A stretch of 64,000 nucleotides of DNA from Puccinia triticina (lineage: Eukaryota; Basidiomycota; Pucciniomycetes; Pucciniales; Pucciniaceae): assembly GCF_026914185.1 (NCBI RefSeq), contig NC_070558.1, forward strand, positions 7,511,501 to 7,575,500, written 5' to 3'. A program made the position numbers and the translations under genes. The notes below the pieces were generated by a model. That model had not been told where the DNA came from. It saw only the letters and a list, made by a program, of their open reading frames with translations, and made no database searches. Shown here piece by piece: positions 12,441-22,942 of the stretch (within the stretch, counting starts at the first letter, position 1; each line of letters starts with the position of its first letter).

Positions 12441-12762
12441 CCAGACAAATCATTGAGCTCCACAATCAGGAGGTGTTGTGGGCGGGATGGAGGCTGCAGG
12501 AGTAGGGACCCACTCCCTACAGAGCTTCAGACCAAGTTTGATAGCAACCCGGTTTAGCACCCGCGGTGGAGTAAGTCCCTCAGTCCAAGCTTATTTCAAA
12601 ACACAATAAATGTGAAAAAAAAAAAATGCAATTTTGAACGCCATAAATGTTGGACCAAGCTTTTTGGACTAGTTCTGCAGTCGGGGGTGAGCAAAGTGCA
12701 GAACTCATGACAAAGTCTGCCCATCAACTGCTAGTTAATTTCTGCAGTGAATTTCTTGGGAT

Positions 12763-13597
12763 TTACTTAAACGGTGGGCAATGTAAGATGTAAAGAAGGA
12801 GGAAAATAGCCGCCCCTACAACGAGAAGGGTGGCCGGGGCGATACAAGCACCGAATAGACAAGAGCATGTTATGCAATCTGATCCTCCCCTTTGAACAGT
12901 AGTTCTAGTACTGGACGTGATAGTGCGATGTTCGGCGGGTCTTCCCGGATGATCTTGGGGAACCTTGAAACCGTGATTGATTTGATAATAGGCCTTCTCA
13001 AGGTCGTCATCTTCCTGTTCTTTCATCTCATACGGCTACACGTGCAAGCAGATTGTTTCGAGCGGAGAACGTTCAGACTACGTATGGTTTGAAATGGCTC
13101 GAAATGGCTCTTGAATCCGTTGGCAGGACTCACCAGAGTATTAATTGGCGGGGGGAACGGAATCTCTTCTGCGTTTGATCCTGCGTTGATCAGAACTGGA
13201 CATCCAGGCAGAAGGGAAGACTCTGCTACTGGCAAACTGATCCCTTCTGCCGGTACGGAGCTCATAGCAGCATATTGTCCGATAAGCTATTGGAGAAGGC
13301 GTGTCTGTTAGTTCATAGCTGAAAAGTTGCGAAGCACAAGTGAGATTTAGAAACTGACTAGGAAAATGAGGAGAATGTAGACCATGATGAGGAGCGACCG
13401 TAGAGACCAGGTGGATGAATGGGACTTGCTGTGGCGAGAGGCTTGTGGGCCCGGCGGCGCTTTTTTTTATTCTCGGGTGTTGTGAAATGAGACACTTCTT
13501 GAGACCATCCAGCCCCTCTTACCATTCTGCTCTCTTCCATGACCGTCTTCCCAATGTTACTTGACCCACTGCCACCCCCTCAATACTCGGTAGACAT
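12763..13597 (-). pseudogene. Tail-anchored small protein, copy A (stop at codon 6)
   Basis: Three phase-0 exons are supported by both copies of the duplication: 13523-13597, 13134-13286 and 12763-13035, with donors GTAAGA and GTGAGT and acceptors AATAG and TGTAG. The product would be 166 aa: a Ser/Gly start, a Pro-rich middle exon, then an acidic KEQEDDDLEKAYYQINHG segment. The C-terminus is a Cys-containing hydrophobic anchor of about 25 residues (ATLLVVGAAIFLLLYIL). In this copy the sixth codon of the first exon is TGA, where copy B has TCA, so either the gene is dead or translation starts at the in-frame Met of codon 20. The LINE insertion starts only 60 bp upstream of the ATG, displacing the original promoter. 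The family is not recognised. A C-terminal anchor with a cytosolic N-terminus suggests a tail-anchored membrane protein (inference). Confidence 0.55.
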
Positions 13598-13894
13598 TGG
13601 AGGCCTTACTATATCAGTACATCTCTTGTTGAGTGCCATGTACCCAAATCTTCTGGGGGCTCGGAACCACAACCCCACTGTTTGGTTTTCAAATTAATCA
13701 AAAAAACAAAACATCATGTCTCCATCCCCTGCTCCAGACCCACCTCCTCCACCAACAGAATTTCAACCAGAGACGCCCCTTCAGACGGCCACTAGTATCA
13801 CCGAAATTTTGTATCGATTCCTTTCCGAAGCAGCCTCGAGCAAAAATTTCACACGCGCACTCAACTTTGAGCAAATATTTATGTCAAACACTAA

Positions 13895-14280
13895 GGCCCT
13901 GTTTGGCACTGATAAAAATATAGGTGATATAATCACCGGTTAATTCAATAAAAAATACAAAATTTAACATAAAGCCTCCAAATTCTTTTTGTAGGCAACC
14001 TACAGTGCTGGTCTCTTCAACTGTGAACCCAGAATCAACTTATCCAGCCATCTTCAGCACCATAATACCATTATATCACTTCATATTGGTAAAAAGTGAT
14101 ATAATGGTATTATCGTGCTGAAGATGGCTGAATCAGTTGAATCTGATTTCAAAGTTGAAGAGACCAGCACTGTAGGTTGCCCACAAAAAAAATTTGGAGG
14201 CTTTATGTTGAATTTTCTATTTTTTATTGAATTAATCAGCGATTATATCACCTATAATTATATTGGTGCCAAACAGGGCC
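13895..14280. mobile_element. PIF/Harbinger-like MITE, TIR GGCCCTGTTTGGCAC
   Basis: 386 bp, TIR GGCCCTGTTTGGCAC with complement GTGCCAAACAGGGCC at the right end, flanked by TAA at 13892-13894 and 14281-14283. Almost the whole element is one inverted repeat, with arms meeting near 14090 (GATATAATGGTATTAT on both sides), so its transcript would fold into a long hairpin. TAA/TTA TSDs and a GGCC-TGTTTGG start are characteristic of Tourist/Harbinger MITEs. It is inserted in the LINE ORF1. Confidence 0.85.
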
Positions 14281-14434
14281 TAAGGGCCCAATTATAAACC
14301 AGTTTTGGGATAATTTTGGGCTTGTTTTCAAATAAGTTTGAAATCAAAAAAAGTTATCTTGGGGGGGCAGATACAGTGGCCAAAACAGTTTCTAACCTGT
14401 TTCAAGCTCTAAGCCAGACGATCCAACTTCAGAC

Positions 14435-15293
14435 TAGGGTTCCGATCCGGTGCCCCGGGTCCGGGTACCGCCTTCCCGAGATCCGTACCCGGCATATCTG
14501 GCTCCGACGCCGGGTACCCGCCGGGTATGGCCAAAAATTGAGCTACTAAGGCTCTGATGGGTGATGGTGGGAATCTGTGCTTTCTGATCACCACCACCAC
14601 CGGGAAATGGTCCCTAAACACGCTGCAGAAGACCCCGAACCAATTGTCATTGATTCAGACTCCGAAAACAAACGGTTGACGCGTGAGGATGGTGCTGAAA
14701 CCAAAATTCTTTAGCATATTCTTGCCGGCCGTGATGACAAGTGATTCGGGGAAACCTCAGCTGGTGGTCGACGACCCCTGGTAAGAGAATCCATCTCACT
14801 TGACTGACAGTCGCCGTGCTGAGGAGAATACCCAGGCTAGAGCCATTCACTCAGACTATCGAGGCTCAGTACGTGACTTGTCTTGACTGTCTCTCCTTCC
14901 CCTAGTACTACTGACTACCACTGCTGTATATGAATCAGCATTCTAAAGTTTAAACATGGCAGACAAAAATTGACAAGACCAAAGGCGGATTAGATCCATT
15001 CTCCAAAGGGTACAAGAAATTTGGATTGGTTGCATAAGCAGACAGATTGATCCTCTACCTTGAATGGGCTGCAGGCGCTCAAAACGCCAGCCTGATTGGC
15101 GACTTCAATAGTTTCAGGCAGGGAAAAGCTATTTTGAGAAGAGGATTCAATAAATGAAATGCCTGTCCTCTGCTCCTCTGCTTTACAGATACCCGACCGG
15201 ATACCCGGTATCTTGGGAGCCATCCCGTGACCCGACTCGACCTGGTATCCGGTTGGGTAGCACCGGATCTTCGGGGTCCGGATTGGAACCCTA
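14435..15293. mobile_element. hAT-like element, 8-bp TSD, TIR TAGGGTTCCGATCC
   Basis: 859 bp with TIRs TAGGGTTCCGATCC and GGATTGGAACCCTA and a perfect 8-bp TSD CTTCAGAC (14427-14434, 15294-15301). Sub-terminal regions are rich in GGTACC and CCGGGT phrases, linking it to the elements at 36458, 54413 and 57794. No transposase is visible, so it is non-autonomous. It is inserted in the LINE ORF1, whose frame resumes after it. Confidence 0.85.
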
Positions 15294-16681
15294 CTTCAGA
15301 CCGCTCTTAGCAAGATCAGCTTCAACGAGGGTACCAAAGCCGATGACGCGAAAACGGGAAATCAACTTCTAGAAAAGATAGCAGAACGTTTGGATCGCTT
15401 GGAGCGTCAAACGGTGGTCACAGCCCCACCTCCACCTTCTACCTGGGCTTTGGTTACCAAACCCAACAAAAAAGGGAAACCTCATCAATTGAAAGGGCAG
15501 ATAATGCCCGCAATACCATCAAACACCGAAATCAACAAATTCAAGAAGGCAAGCATTGTCATTTGCACACCCCTGGGCTTTGCTGCATTGGATTCAATGT
15601 TGGCTCCAAAAACCACCGCAAAAATTAACAGAGCTCTAGCATTGGTAAATGCGACCGTTGACTCACAACTCATCGAGGTAGCAGGTATTGCTCGACTCCC
15701 ATCAAAAGACCTCAAGATCTACACAAGTAACCATTCACAATCTCGCTGGCTCCTCACAAACAAACACATATGGACAGACCTAGTTTGCGACAAACTCAAA
15801 ACTTTTCCAAGCTGATTCCCAGTAATCCTCTATGCTCTACCAAAAACCTTTGATCCAACCAACCGTACACATCTACAGGAACTAGGCACTCAGAACCGCA
15901 TTGAACCTAGCTTGATCTAATCAGCTTGTTGGTTGGGAAACCCCAGTGGCAACGGAAAGAAAAACGGATCAATAGTTCTTCAACTCCTGAACAAGGAGAT
16001 CACACTCAACATAGAGAAGACGGGGCTATTCCTTCAAAATGAACTATATTGGGGCGCATACTGATTGGTCCCTCAATGATTTCGATGCTGGAAGTTAGGC
16101 TGCACAGCGCAATGGTGCAAAAACTCCCCACTCTGCAACAAGTGTACTGGCGCGCACAACTCAAACACATGTAACATCATTTCCACAGGACCCACAAAGT
16201 GCTGCATATGTGTAACACAGGAAGAAACATGTTCAAAGAAACGGTCAACACTCTGGAAAAAAAGTTTGCTCACCCCCCATGGTCCAAATCATGTCCACAA
16301 ATGAGGCAAGAGATCCAAAGCCGCAAGAGACATTGTTGGAATGCTTAGCCTAAACCTGTTTTTTTTCTCTTTTCCTTTTGATTCCTCTCTATCTCAATAC
16401 CTGCTTGATTGATAATCTAGATCCAACCAAATTATTAGGGCATTTTGTACGACTGGTTTAATTTTCATTGGCATGATAGGCCCTTGTTTGTACCTCCAGG
16501 GGTTCTACACTACAGTGCGCAATGTCAAATCAACTCAAAAAAAAACTTCTGTAACTTGCTTCAAGTATTCATCAACACAAGCTGGACGTTTGATAAATGT
16601 TTTGCAAGTTAGTTGGTCCGTTTCACCGTGTTTTGAGGCCGGAGACAAGCTTGACTGGTTTGTGGATTGCTATAAAGAATA

Positions 16682-16815
16682 AAATTTGAGACTTGGGTAC
16701 CTGTTGGCACCCGGGTACCCCCTTTCTTTGGCCAAAACCTGTACCTCACACCGCACCCAGCACCGCTTGGCGGGTACCAGCGGTACTTTTGGCAGGTACC
16801 GCAGGCACCCACTGA
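16682..16815. repeat. Fragment of the GGTACC-rich hAT-like family
   Basis: Closely spaced GGTACC, CACCCGGGTACC and GCGGGTACC phrases as in the sub-terminal parts of the elements at 36458, 54413 and 57794. No TIR pair or TSD was found here. It marks the end of the duplicated segment in copy A. Confidence 0.45.
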
Positions 16816-17114
16816 GTTTTTTTGCTATGTGAAAATCAATCTGACATTGCCTTTACTTTTCAGACATGACTAACATATTTATATCTCCCATGTCAACAAT
16901 AATAACAATCTTATCAGCTAATTATTGGTCAATAATTACTATTCACCTGGGCTCAATCTTCATCCACAACAACAATTTTTCTTTTTGACTTCTTGGAAGT
17001 CTTGCTGGAATCAATCATTTCTTCTTTCCACGAGGCCATGATCCCTTCTTTGATCATATTATTCTTAGAGTAGAATGCAACAGTCATTCCTCTACTGATT
17101 GAGTGGGCTCCTAG
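16816..17114. other. Short AT-rich spacer, nothing recognised
   Basis: About 300 bp without gene or repeat signature. It ends at the 7-bp TSD CTCCTAG of the next element. Confidence 0.4.
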
Positions 17115-17742
17115 CAAGGGTGGGCCGTTACGTTACCCGTAATTGGGAACATAACTTTTAAAGTTACGTTACCCAGTAGTCACAGATACCTTGATTTTAG
17201 TTACGATATTTGCCGCAGAAAAAGGGCTGTTTATTTTCTAGTTACGTTACCCAGAAGCTTTCAACAAAATGGGTTACGTTACAGTTTTGCCCAAATTTGG
17301 GTAACTTTGCCGTAACTTTCCAAGAGAATTGACTACTTGTGGGTTTTTTTGTTCATTATGAGTACGTATTGGGCTCAAGTTGATGTAAAACAGCCACTGA
17401 TGCCAGTTTCTGCCCAGGGTCTCAGGTCAAAATAGGTGCACAGTGAGGATTGAACCCGCAACCTGCATGTTGCAAAACATACAAGTGGCAAGCACTAACC
17501 ATTATGCTAAATTCATTATTCAAATGAACCATTTTTTGAGAATATTGAACAAAAAATGTCCACCCCAAAAAAGTTACGTTATCCAAAACCTCCAAAACTC
17601 AAAAATAAAAAAAGTTACTTTACGTTACGTTACTCAAAAAAAAATGTTACGTTACCCAAATGGCTAATTTGGATAACTAAAAAAAAGTTACGGTATCCAA
17701 TTAGCCCTCTGTAACGTACCGTAACGTAACTGCCCACCCTTG
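17115..17742. mobile_element. MITE with 7-bp TSD, TIR CAAGGGTGGGC, carrying a tRNA-like sequence
   Basis: 628 bp, TIRs CAAGGGTGGGC and GCCCACCCTTG, TSD CTCCTAG at 17108-17114 and 17743-17749. The sub-terminal parts are repeats of GTTACGTTAC on one side and the complement on the other. In the middle, on the minus strand, is a tRNA-like sequence (see the entry at 17435). No coding capacity. Fragments of the same family occur near 28372-28440 and as the outer element at 30545-33120. Confidence 0.85.
17435..17516 (-). repeat. tRNA-like sequence with A and B boxes inside the MITE
   Basis: On the minus strand an A-box-like TAGCATAATGGTTAGTGC is followed about 45 nt later by a B-box GGGTTCAATCC. 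The T-stem is imperfect (GCGGG against CTCAC) and no acceptor stem forms, so it is a tRNA-derived SINE-type or decayed tRNA sequence rather than a functional tRNA gene. A related sequence, with downstream similarity around TCAACTTGAGC, lies at 30770-31600. Confidence 0.6.
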
Positions 17743-18235
17743 CTCCTAGTCAATGCCTCTTTGAAGAAACGTAATAGCGCCCAAAGCTGAGTGCTCTCTC
17801 AATGTCGAAAGAAAACAGAAAATCTTGAACCCAACTGGACAGCTTAATACGTCCAGCGCCATATCAATGAGGCCACCATGCATGTTCCCAGATCTCTTCT
17901 TGTGAAGCCACCACTTGATTGGGTTCAACGGTTTGATTCCGTCAAGAAGTCATCCTGCTAGCCAGACATCCAATGCGTTGGTTGGGCAGTTTCCTCCTTG
18001 GGCCGCAGCAGCATCACCCAGGCCCGCAAGCATACTTGTCCTGGGCTGTGATGAGATATAAAAAAAACGCCAAACAAGTAAGCAGGTTGTTCATGGAGAT
18101 CTCAGCAGATTGTGACCTACCTTGGAAGTCGGAGCTGGGACAGTCCCGGGATTAGTCAGTTGTTTGGGCTTGTAAAAGGAAACCCACATTTCCCATGCTA
18201 GTCGTATGGCTTTGGCAATCCATGTGGGTTCCCAT
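17743..18235. other. Spacer between two elements, nothing recognised
   Basis: Short unconvincing frames only (for example 17973-18155). It ends with the 8-bp TSD GTTCCCAT of the next element. Confidence 0.35.
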
Positions 18236-19048
18236 CAAAGACTAGCACAGTGGTATTCGACGTGTTTTTTGGGACCTTCAAATACTGATTTGTCAAATAT
18301 TTGAATATTTGGAGATATTTGACGGAAAAACTTCCAAAATACATTAAAAACACCAAAAAATTACATTTTTTGTGTTTTTGACTTCTTTTGGCCCATTTCT
18401 GGGCCATACATTTTTGAGGAGGTCATCTGTCAAAAATATCATGGTGCCAAAGATGCTTACAATATTGCCGGAGGCATATCTCATAATGGTGGATGCACTA
18501 CATATTCAGAGTGCCAGACACACTTTTGATAGTGGCGGACGCACTTTTGATAGTGGCAGAAACACTTTTGATAGTGGCGGACGCACTTTTGACGGTGGCG
18601 GACGCACCTTTGATAGTGGCAGATGCAGCACAGCGCGTGCTCTTTTGCGCCCTGCGTGCTTAGCGTTAGCGCAATTGTGCCTATCTGTGTTAACGCTACA
18701 CTAAAATCTAAAATGTATCTGTGCTAACGCTACGCTAAAAGCTAAAATAGCTTTGCACCCTGTGCGCGTAGCGTCAGCGCAGATGCGCGCGATTTCAATA
18801 ACGCTACGCTAAAAAAGAGTGCATTTGCGCTGCGCTACACTACACTAACAGCTATGGTTAGCGTAGCTGACCCACTTTTGGGCCTTTTCAAACTCATCTG
18901 GGGCCTTTGGGCCCCAGAAAAGCTTGCATTGAGCCATTATTCAAATTTATTTGAATATTCAAGCTTGAATTTGCCCGGGAAGTATTCAACTCAAATCAAA
19001 TACGAATACGAATACTCAAATTGATTCGATTCAATGTGCTAGTCTTTG
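18236..19048. mobile_element. hAT-like element, 8-bp TSD, TIR CAAAGACTAGCAC
   Basis: 813 bp with perfect 13-bp TIRs CAAAGACTAGCAC / GTGCTAGTCTTTG and a perfect 8-bp TSD GTTCCCAT (18228-18235, 19049-19056). A CAAAG start plus an 8-bp TSD fits hAT. Inside are a short tandem array (TTTGATAGTGGCGGACGCAC units, about 18525-18625) and a GCGTTAGCGC-rich stretch resembling the interior of the element at 6855. No transposase. Confidence 0.88.
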
Positions 19049-19299
19049 GTTCCCATTTCACCAATTTGAAGGAATCATCCTTGAAAGACGGGTGCATCAC
19101 TTAAAGAGAATATCATATTTTACAATTCAAATGACAAGGAAAAAGAAAAAGAGAATTTTACTGACAAATAGCAATTCTGTACATACGGAGGGGATGAGTT
19201 GGTTAAGCTGTAGTACTTTTTTGTACTTTTTAATCCATGTTGACAGGCATTTCTCAGCATTGGAGGATAATTTTTGATAAGTGTTCAGTGATTTGGTTG

Positions 19300-20150
19300 A
19301 TGTAGATAACTACACCACAGGGCGCATTCCTGGAAATGCGCTGCATCCCGCAGATGTTTCTGACTGAGAAATCTCCAGAGGATGTCCGGGGAGAATCCAG
19401 CGGACACAATGTGCAATGAGCATCACTTGGACGCTTCCAGAAGCGTCCAAGTGATGCTTTGCCCTTCAAACCATTGGGCGGACATCAAAAATTGCCGCTG
19501 TCCATTGGACACTCTCAAATTGAGAGTGTAAAATGGAAATCTTGATGGTCCAAACACTCAATATCCATTGGACACTCTGGCTAGAGTGTCCAATGGACGT
19601 CAGACAAAGCTGTTGACCGGAAACTCTCAGTTGAGAGTGTCCGGTGGACACCAAAACTGTTGTCCATCAGACACTCTGGCTGGAGTGTCTAATGGATGTT
19701 TGGAAACAAGTTTCCAGTGTGTTGTGGTGAGTGTGTGTGCCCCAATAGCATAGCCAGCATGTTGTAGCCGGTAGCAACTGCCCCATGAGTTGCAGCTAAA
19801 ATCCTACCCTCTCCAGTGTTTGACTGGAGGTCCACTCATCCCCCCCGCCCCGTTTGCTAATCAGCCACCACCACCAGCCCATTGGGCCACCCTCAGTCAC
19901 CCACCTCCATGCAATCTGGCCTGATATTTTGACCAAAAGGGAATGGTGGCTGAAATCCGGCTGATGTTTGCTCACCATCCAGCGGATGCATACAGGGTAA
20001 ACGTCCACCATTGCACAATGCAAGTGGCATCCAGAGGATGTTTCCTGCAGCGCCAGAGCTGGACATCCGCGGACATTTCCAAATGCATGTCCGATCAACG
20101 TCTGTTACACGTGGTGTATGTTTGATAGGCAAGCTGATCCCGCATTGGAA
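19300..20150. repeat. Region of nested palindromes and short inverted repeats
   Basis: A near-perfect palindrome, CATCACTTGGACGCTTC and its complement two bases later, sits at about 19420-19457. From 19465 to 19700 variants of GACACTCT(G/C)-N-AGAGTGTC recur five to six times. Outer segments (AGAGGATGT near 19378 and 20030) are also related. This looks like a foldback element, possibly inserted in the 3' part of the hAT transposase gene, but I found no convincing TIR/TSD pair. Confidence 0.5.
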
Positions 20151-21278
20151 ACTTGGAGGGTTAAATTGTGGAAAAGACCAAGGACATGCACCAAATTGTG
20201 TGCCAATTTAAAATCAGATTGATCCAACTGATGTTTGCGCTCCAGTCCATTTTGTTTATGGCGCTGCCACTCAAGACTTAAAAGTAAGTCAGTTGATTGA
20301 ATACAACTTGAATGGAAGGAGGATAAGTGATAACATACATAGAAGCTTCACAATGAACAATACTTTTGATTTGGTAGAAAGTTGTGTTCCATTGCCTTCA
20401 AACGTCTCTCTCCACACTATGCAGAGTCTTACACTGTTTCTCTCAACAAATCTCCACAAACTCAGCTTTTGAATTTGGGAAGAATCTCAATTTCTTAGTG
20501 ATTCTACAAAACTGTGGAAGATATTATGTTAGTTGATATTTAATGAGTTAGAAATTGAAGGGCTTACCTTAGCCAATGTTTGTTTGCAAGAGTCAGTTGT
20601 ATAACTGTCTCCTTCATCTTCTTTGCTAGCTTGGTCAATGTTGGCTTCACTCAGGGAATTGTTATCATCATCATCTGGCCCAGGAACACTTTGAATATTG
20701 CTATCTTTGTCTATTTATAAGGAGGTGGAATCAACCCTGTTGGTGTGGGAAATGCTAGAATAATTTTCATGCAAGAAGAAACAGGTCAATGATTGAAATG
20801 GAAGGAGGTCCGAGGAGAAAATCAAGTCGGAATTACCCTCTGATTTGCTCCTCAATATCTGCATCCTCAGAGCAAGAATCATCCAAGTCACCATCAGCAG
20901 AAACAGGGCTTTTGTTAGCAGAAGTTTTTGCTTTTGAGTACCAGATGGCCGGAGGATCACCTGGACTATTAAAATGAGTATGTGTGTGAAGCACCCAATC
21001 CAGTTTGGCTCGCCCCTAAACCTTGGCCATTTGAGCTTCTTGATCTCCTTCACCATAACCTTGTTGTTGTTTGTATTGTTGCTCACAAGACCGCAAATCT
21101 AAACATTGAGGTTTTTTTATATCAGCATTGATCATTAGAAACGGAAAGTGTTTATATAGAATAAATATTGGCTCACCCAATTCTGAATGCAAAAATTATC
21201 TGAAACTAAAGCTACCGTCTTGGCCAAGTACTCACCCGTGTGTCTTTGAGAAAGCCTAAAAATGTCTAGAGGCATAGC

Positions 21279-22831
21279 TGTTGAGGGACACTGGGACTGA
21301 AACAACGGGGGCTACCGTTACTCACGGAGGGGCTTGACGGTGAATGATAGGATTGATATTCAGTGAGGAAGAGAACAGCTAGTGAGAAACTGGTAGACTG
21401 TAGTAGTGGGTTGCTTGGTAGAAGCATACAAAGACTACACAACGGGCTTCACCATCTCAGCATCCCCCCTTGCTGATAACCAAGCTATGATTCAGTACTG
21501 CTAAAGAGCTTGGAAATTGGAAATTGTACTACTATAAGTCAAGATAACTAATACTAGCGGAATAACCATGAAGTAGGCTAAAGTATGACTGTAGCGTACT
21601 GAGAAAATATAAGGATGATATCTAACAAAGATCAGTTACTCATAAACTACATGGAACTCTTCTTCTTCGTCGTCTGAACCTGATTCATAACCACCTAGCT
21701 TGACAAAGGTGGCGGCACCAGCTTTAGTTTTTCCGAAGTTCTTGGGTTTGTGACATTCAGATGATTGATGTCCGCGTCTGCTACTCGTTTGGTGTAGGCA
21801 GCGGAGGCTGATGCGAGATCGTTAGATTTGTTTCCGTTGAGACTCACTTTGTGGGCTTCCATAGCTCCACCAACATTGTCTAGAGACATCTTGTTTGCGG
21901 TGTAGACAATGGCGTCCCTGACGTTGGACCACAAGGAGTCAAGGCCTTGAACCAGTCTGTCAGCGATTTGACAATCGGTTGGAAGTTTGTCAACCATCAT
22001 TAGGTCGTCGGCCGCGACTTGTACATGACCAATTCAAAGAGCAATCGGTTCATTTGGATCGTGGCAAGCATTCCAAAAGGCTTTGTGGAGACGCATCCGA
22101 CGGGCCCTTGTGTTTTTCTCGTAGGCGTTGATGATAGTGGAGTATAAACAAGAGGTCGGCTTGAATTTCCGGTATTGTTGAGAGAGAGGGTCCGATAAAG
22201 TGAGCCAAATTGTGTGGCAGGCTAGATCTGATAGGGATTCCCATTCTGCGGCTATCTCTTTAGGATTTTAGCCCTTTGAGAAGTTGGCCAAATGAATTGC
22301 TGAGGCGTCTAGTTTGGCGTCCTCTTTAGGGCAAGTGAGGGTGCCCTTGACAATGTTGAGTGTGCTTTGCATTCCCAAAACGCCCTCGAGTTGGTCGCGC
22401 CAGCGGGGAAAGCCTGCTTAAGTTCCATCTAAGGTAGCAATTGAGGAGAGTATGGAGGAGACGTTTTGAACTTGGTGGAAATTTGACATTGTTGGTCGAG
22501 GCAATCAATAGTGTACTTGTGAGAATAGAAGATCAACTGTCTGACTAACGGCGAGTTTTGCTTCTGAGTCCGAGAGGATGAGGAGGTGGGTCAATGCAAA
22601 GATCTGAGTGAGACTGGAGGGTCTCATAACCTGTTGAGGGACACAGGGACTGAAACAACGGGGGCTACTGTTACTCATGGAGGGTTTTGACAGTGAATGA
22701 TAGGATTGATATTCAGTGAGGAAAAAAACAGCTGGTGAGAAACCGGTAGACTGTAGTAGTGGGCTGCTTGGTAGAAGCATATCTAAGTACAAGCATACAA
22801 AGACTACATAACAGGCTTCACCATCTCAACA
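21279..22831 (-). mobile_element. Non-autonomous Copia-type LTR retrotransposon (gag only)
   Basis: Complete element of 1553 bp with LTRs at 21279-21462 (184 bp) and 22632-22831 (200 bp), both starting TGTTGAG and ending CA, and a perfect 5-bp TSD ATAGC. Orientation is minus: next to the left LTR the minus strand carries a polypurine tract AAGGGGGGA, and next to the right LTR a primer-binding-like GGTTATGAG. The interior (1.17 kb) encodes only a gag-like protein with the segment CQIADRLVQGLDSLWSNVRD and MSLDNVGGAMEAHKVSLNG, as in Copia gag (UBN2-type). It is broken by at least two stops. There is no protease, integrase or reverse transcriptase. It is inserted in the hAT transposase gene. Confidence 0.85.
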
Positions 22832-22942
22832 ATAGCCTCTTGACTGATATCCTCCGGGCCAGCTTCAGCTAATTGGTAGACAACCATTCCCAAGATGTCA
22901 AATCTGTTTGGCAAATTCCAAGCATTGAATCCAAGATATAAA

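Larger units (their letters stand above)
13716..16340 (+). pseudogene. LINE ORF1 (gag-like, CCHC region), interrupted
   Basis: ORF1 starts at the ATG at 13716 (MSPSPAPDPPPPPTEF) and is broken by a MITE after SNTK. It resumes as LSQTIQLQT up to the hAT-like insertion, and again from 15302 as LSKISFNEGTKADD. It continues through the frame at 15390-15815 with the segment ARLPSKDLKIYTSNHSQSRW and WLLTNKHIWTDL, typical of ORF1 proteins of fungal Tad-like LINEs. Downstream (about 16080-16215) a Cys/His-rich region reads CWKLGCTAQWCKNSPLCNKC, then H-x(4)-C, a zinc-knuckle arrangement. Stop codons occur between these parts. The call is by resemblance to that ORF1 style. Confidence 0.65.
13657..16545 (+). 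mobile_element. Non-LTR retrotransposon (LINE), ORF1 only
   Basis: Boundaries come from comparison with the uninterrupted copy B and from a 6-bp duplication CTTCTG at 13651-13656 and 16546-16551. The 3' end is a short A tract (nine A) directly before the TSD, as expected for target-primed reverse transcription. It encodes a gag-like ORF1 with a zinc-knuckle region but no endonuclease or reverse transcriptase. Two younger DNA elements sit inside it (13895-14280, 14435-15293). Without them it is about 1.63 kb. It lies just upstream of the copy A gene start. Confidence 0.8.
12600..16690 (-). repeat. Segmental duplication, copy A (carries tail-anchored gene)
   Basis: Sequence from about 12630 to 13656 and then 16546 to about 16660 matches copy B at about 38460-39950 in the same orientation and order. 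Shared landmarks are ATAAATGTTGGACCAAGC, TTCTGCAGTCGGGG, the whole gene described at 12763-13597, and the upstream ACACAAGCTGGACGTTTGA. In copy A the match is split by a 2889-bp LINE insertion (13657-16545); in copy B it is split by a 201-bp MITE (38616-38816). Confidence 0.85.

Noticed and set aside
17435..17516. Functional tRNA gene on the minus strand
   Set aside because: A and B boxes are present but the T-stem has a mismatch and no acceptor stem forms; better seen as a tRNA-derived repeat.
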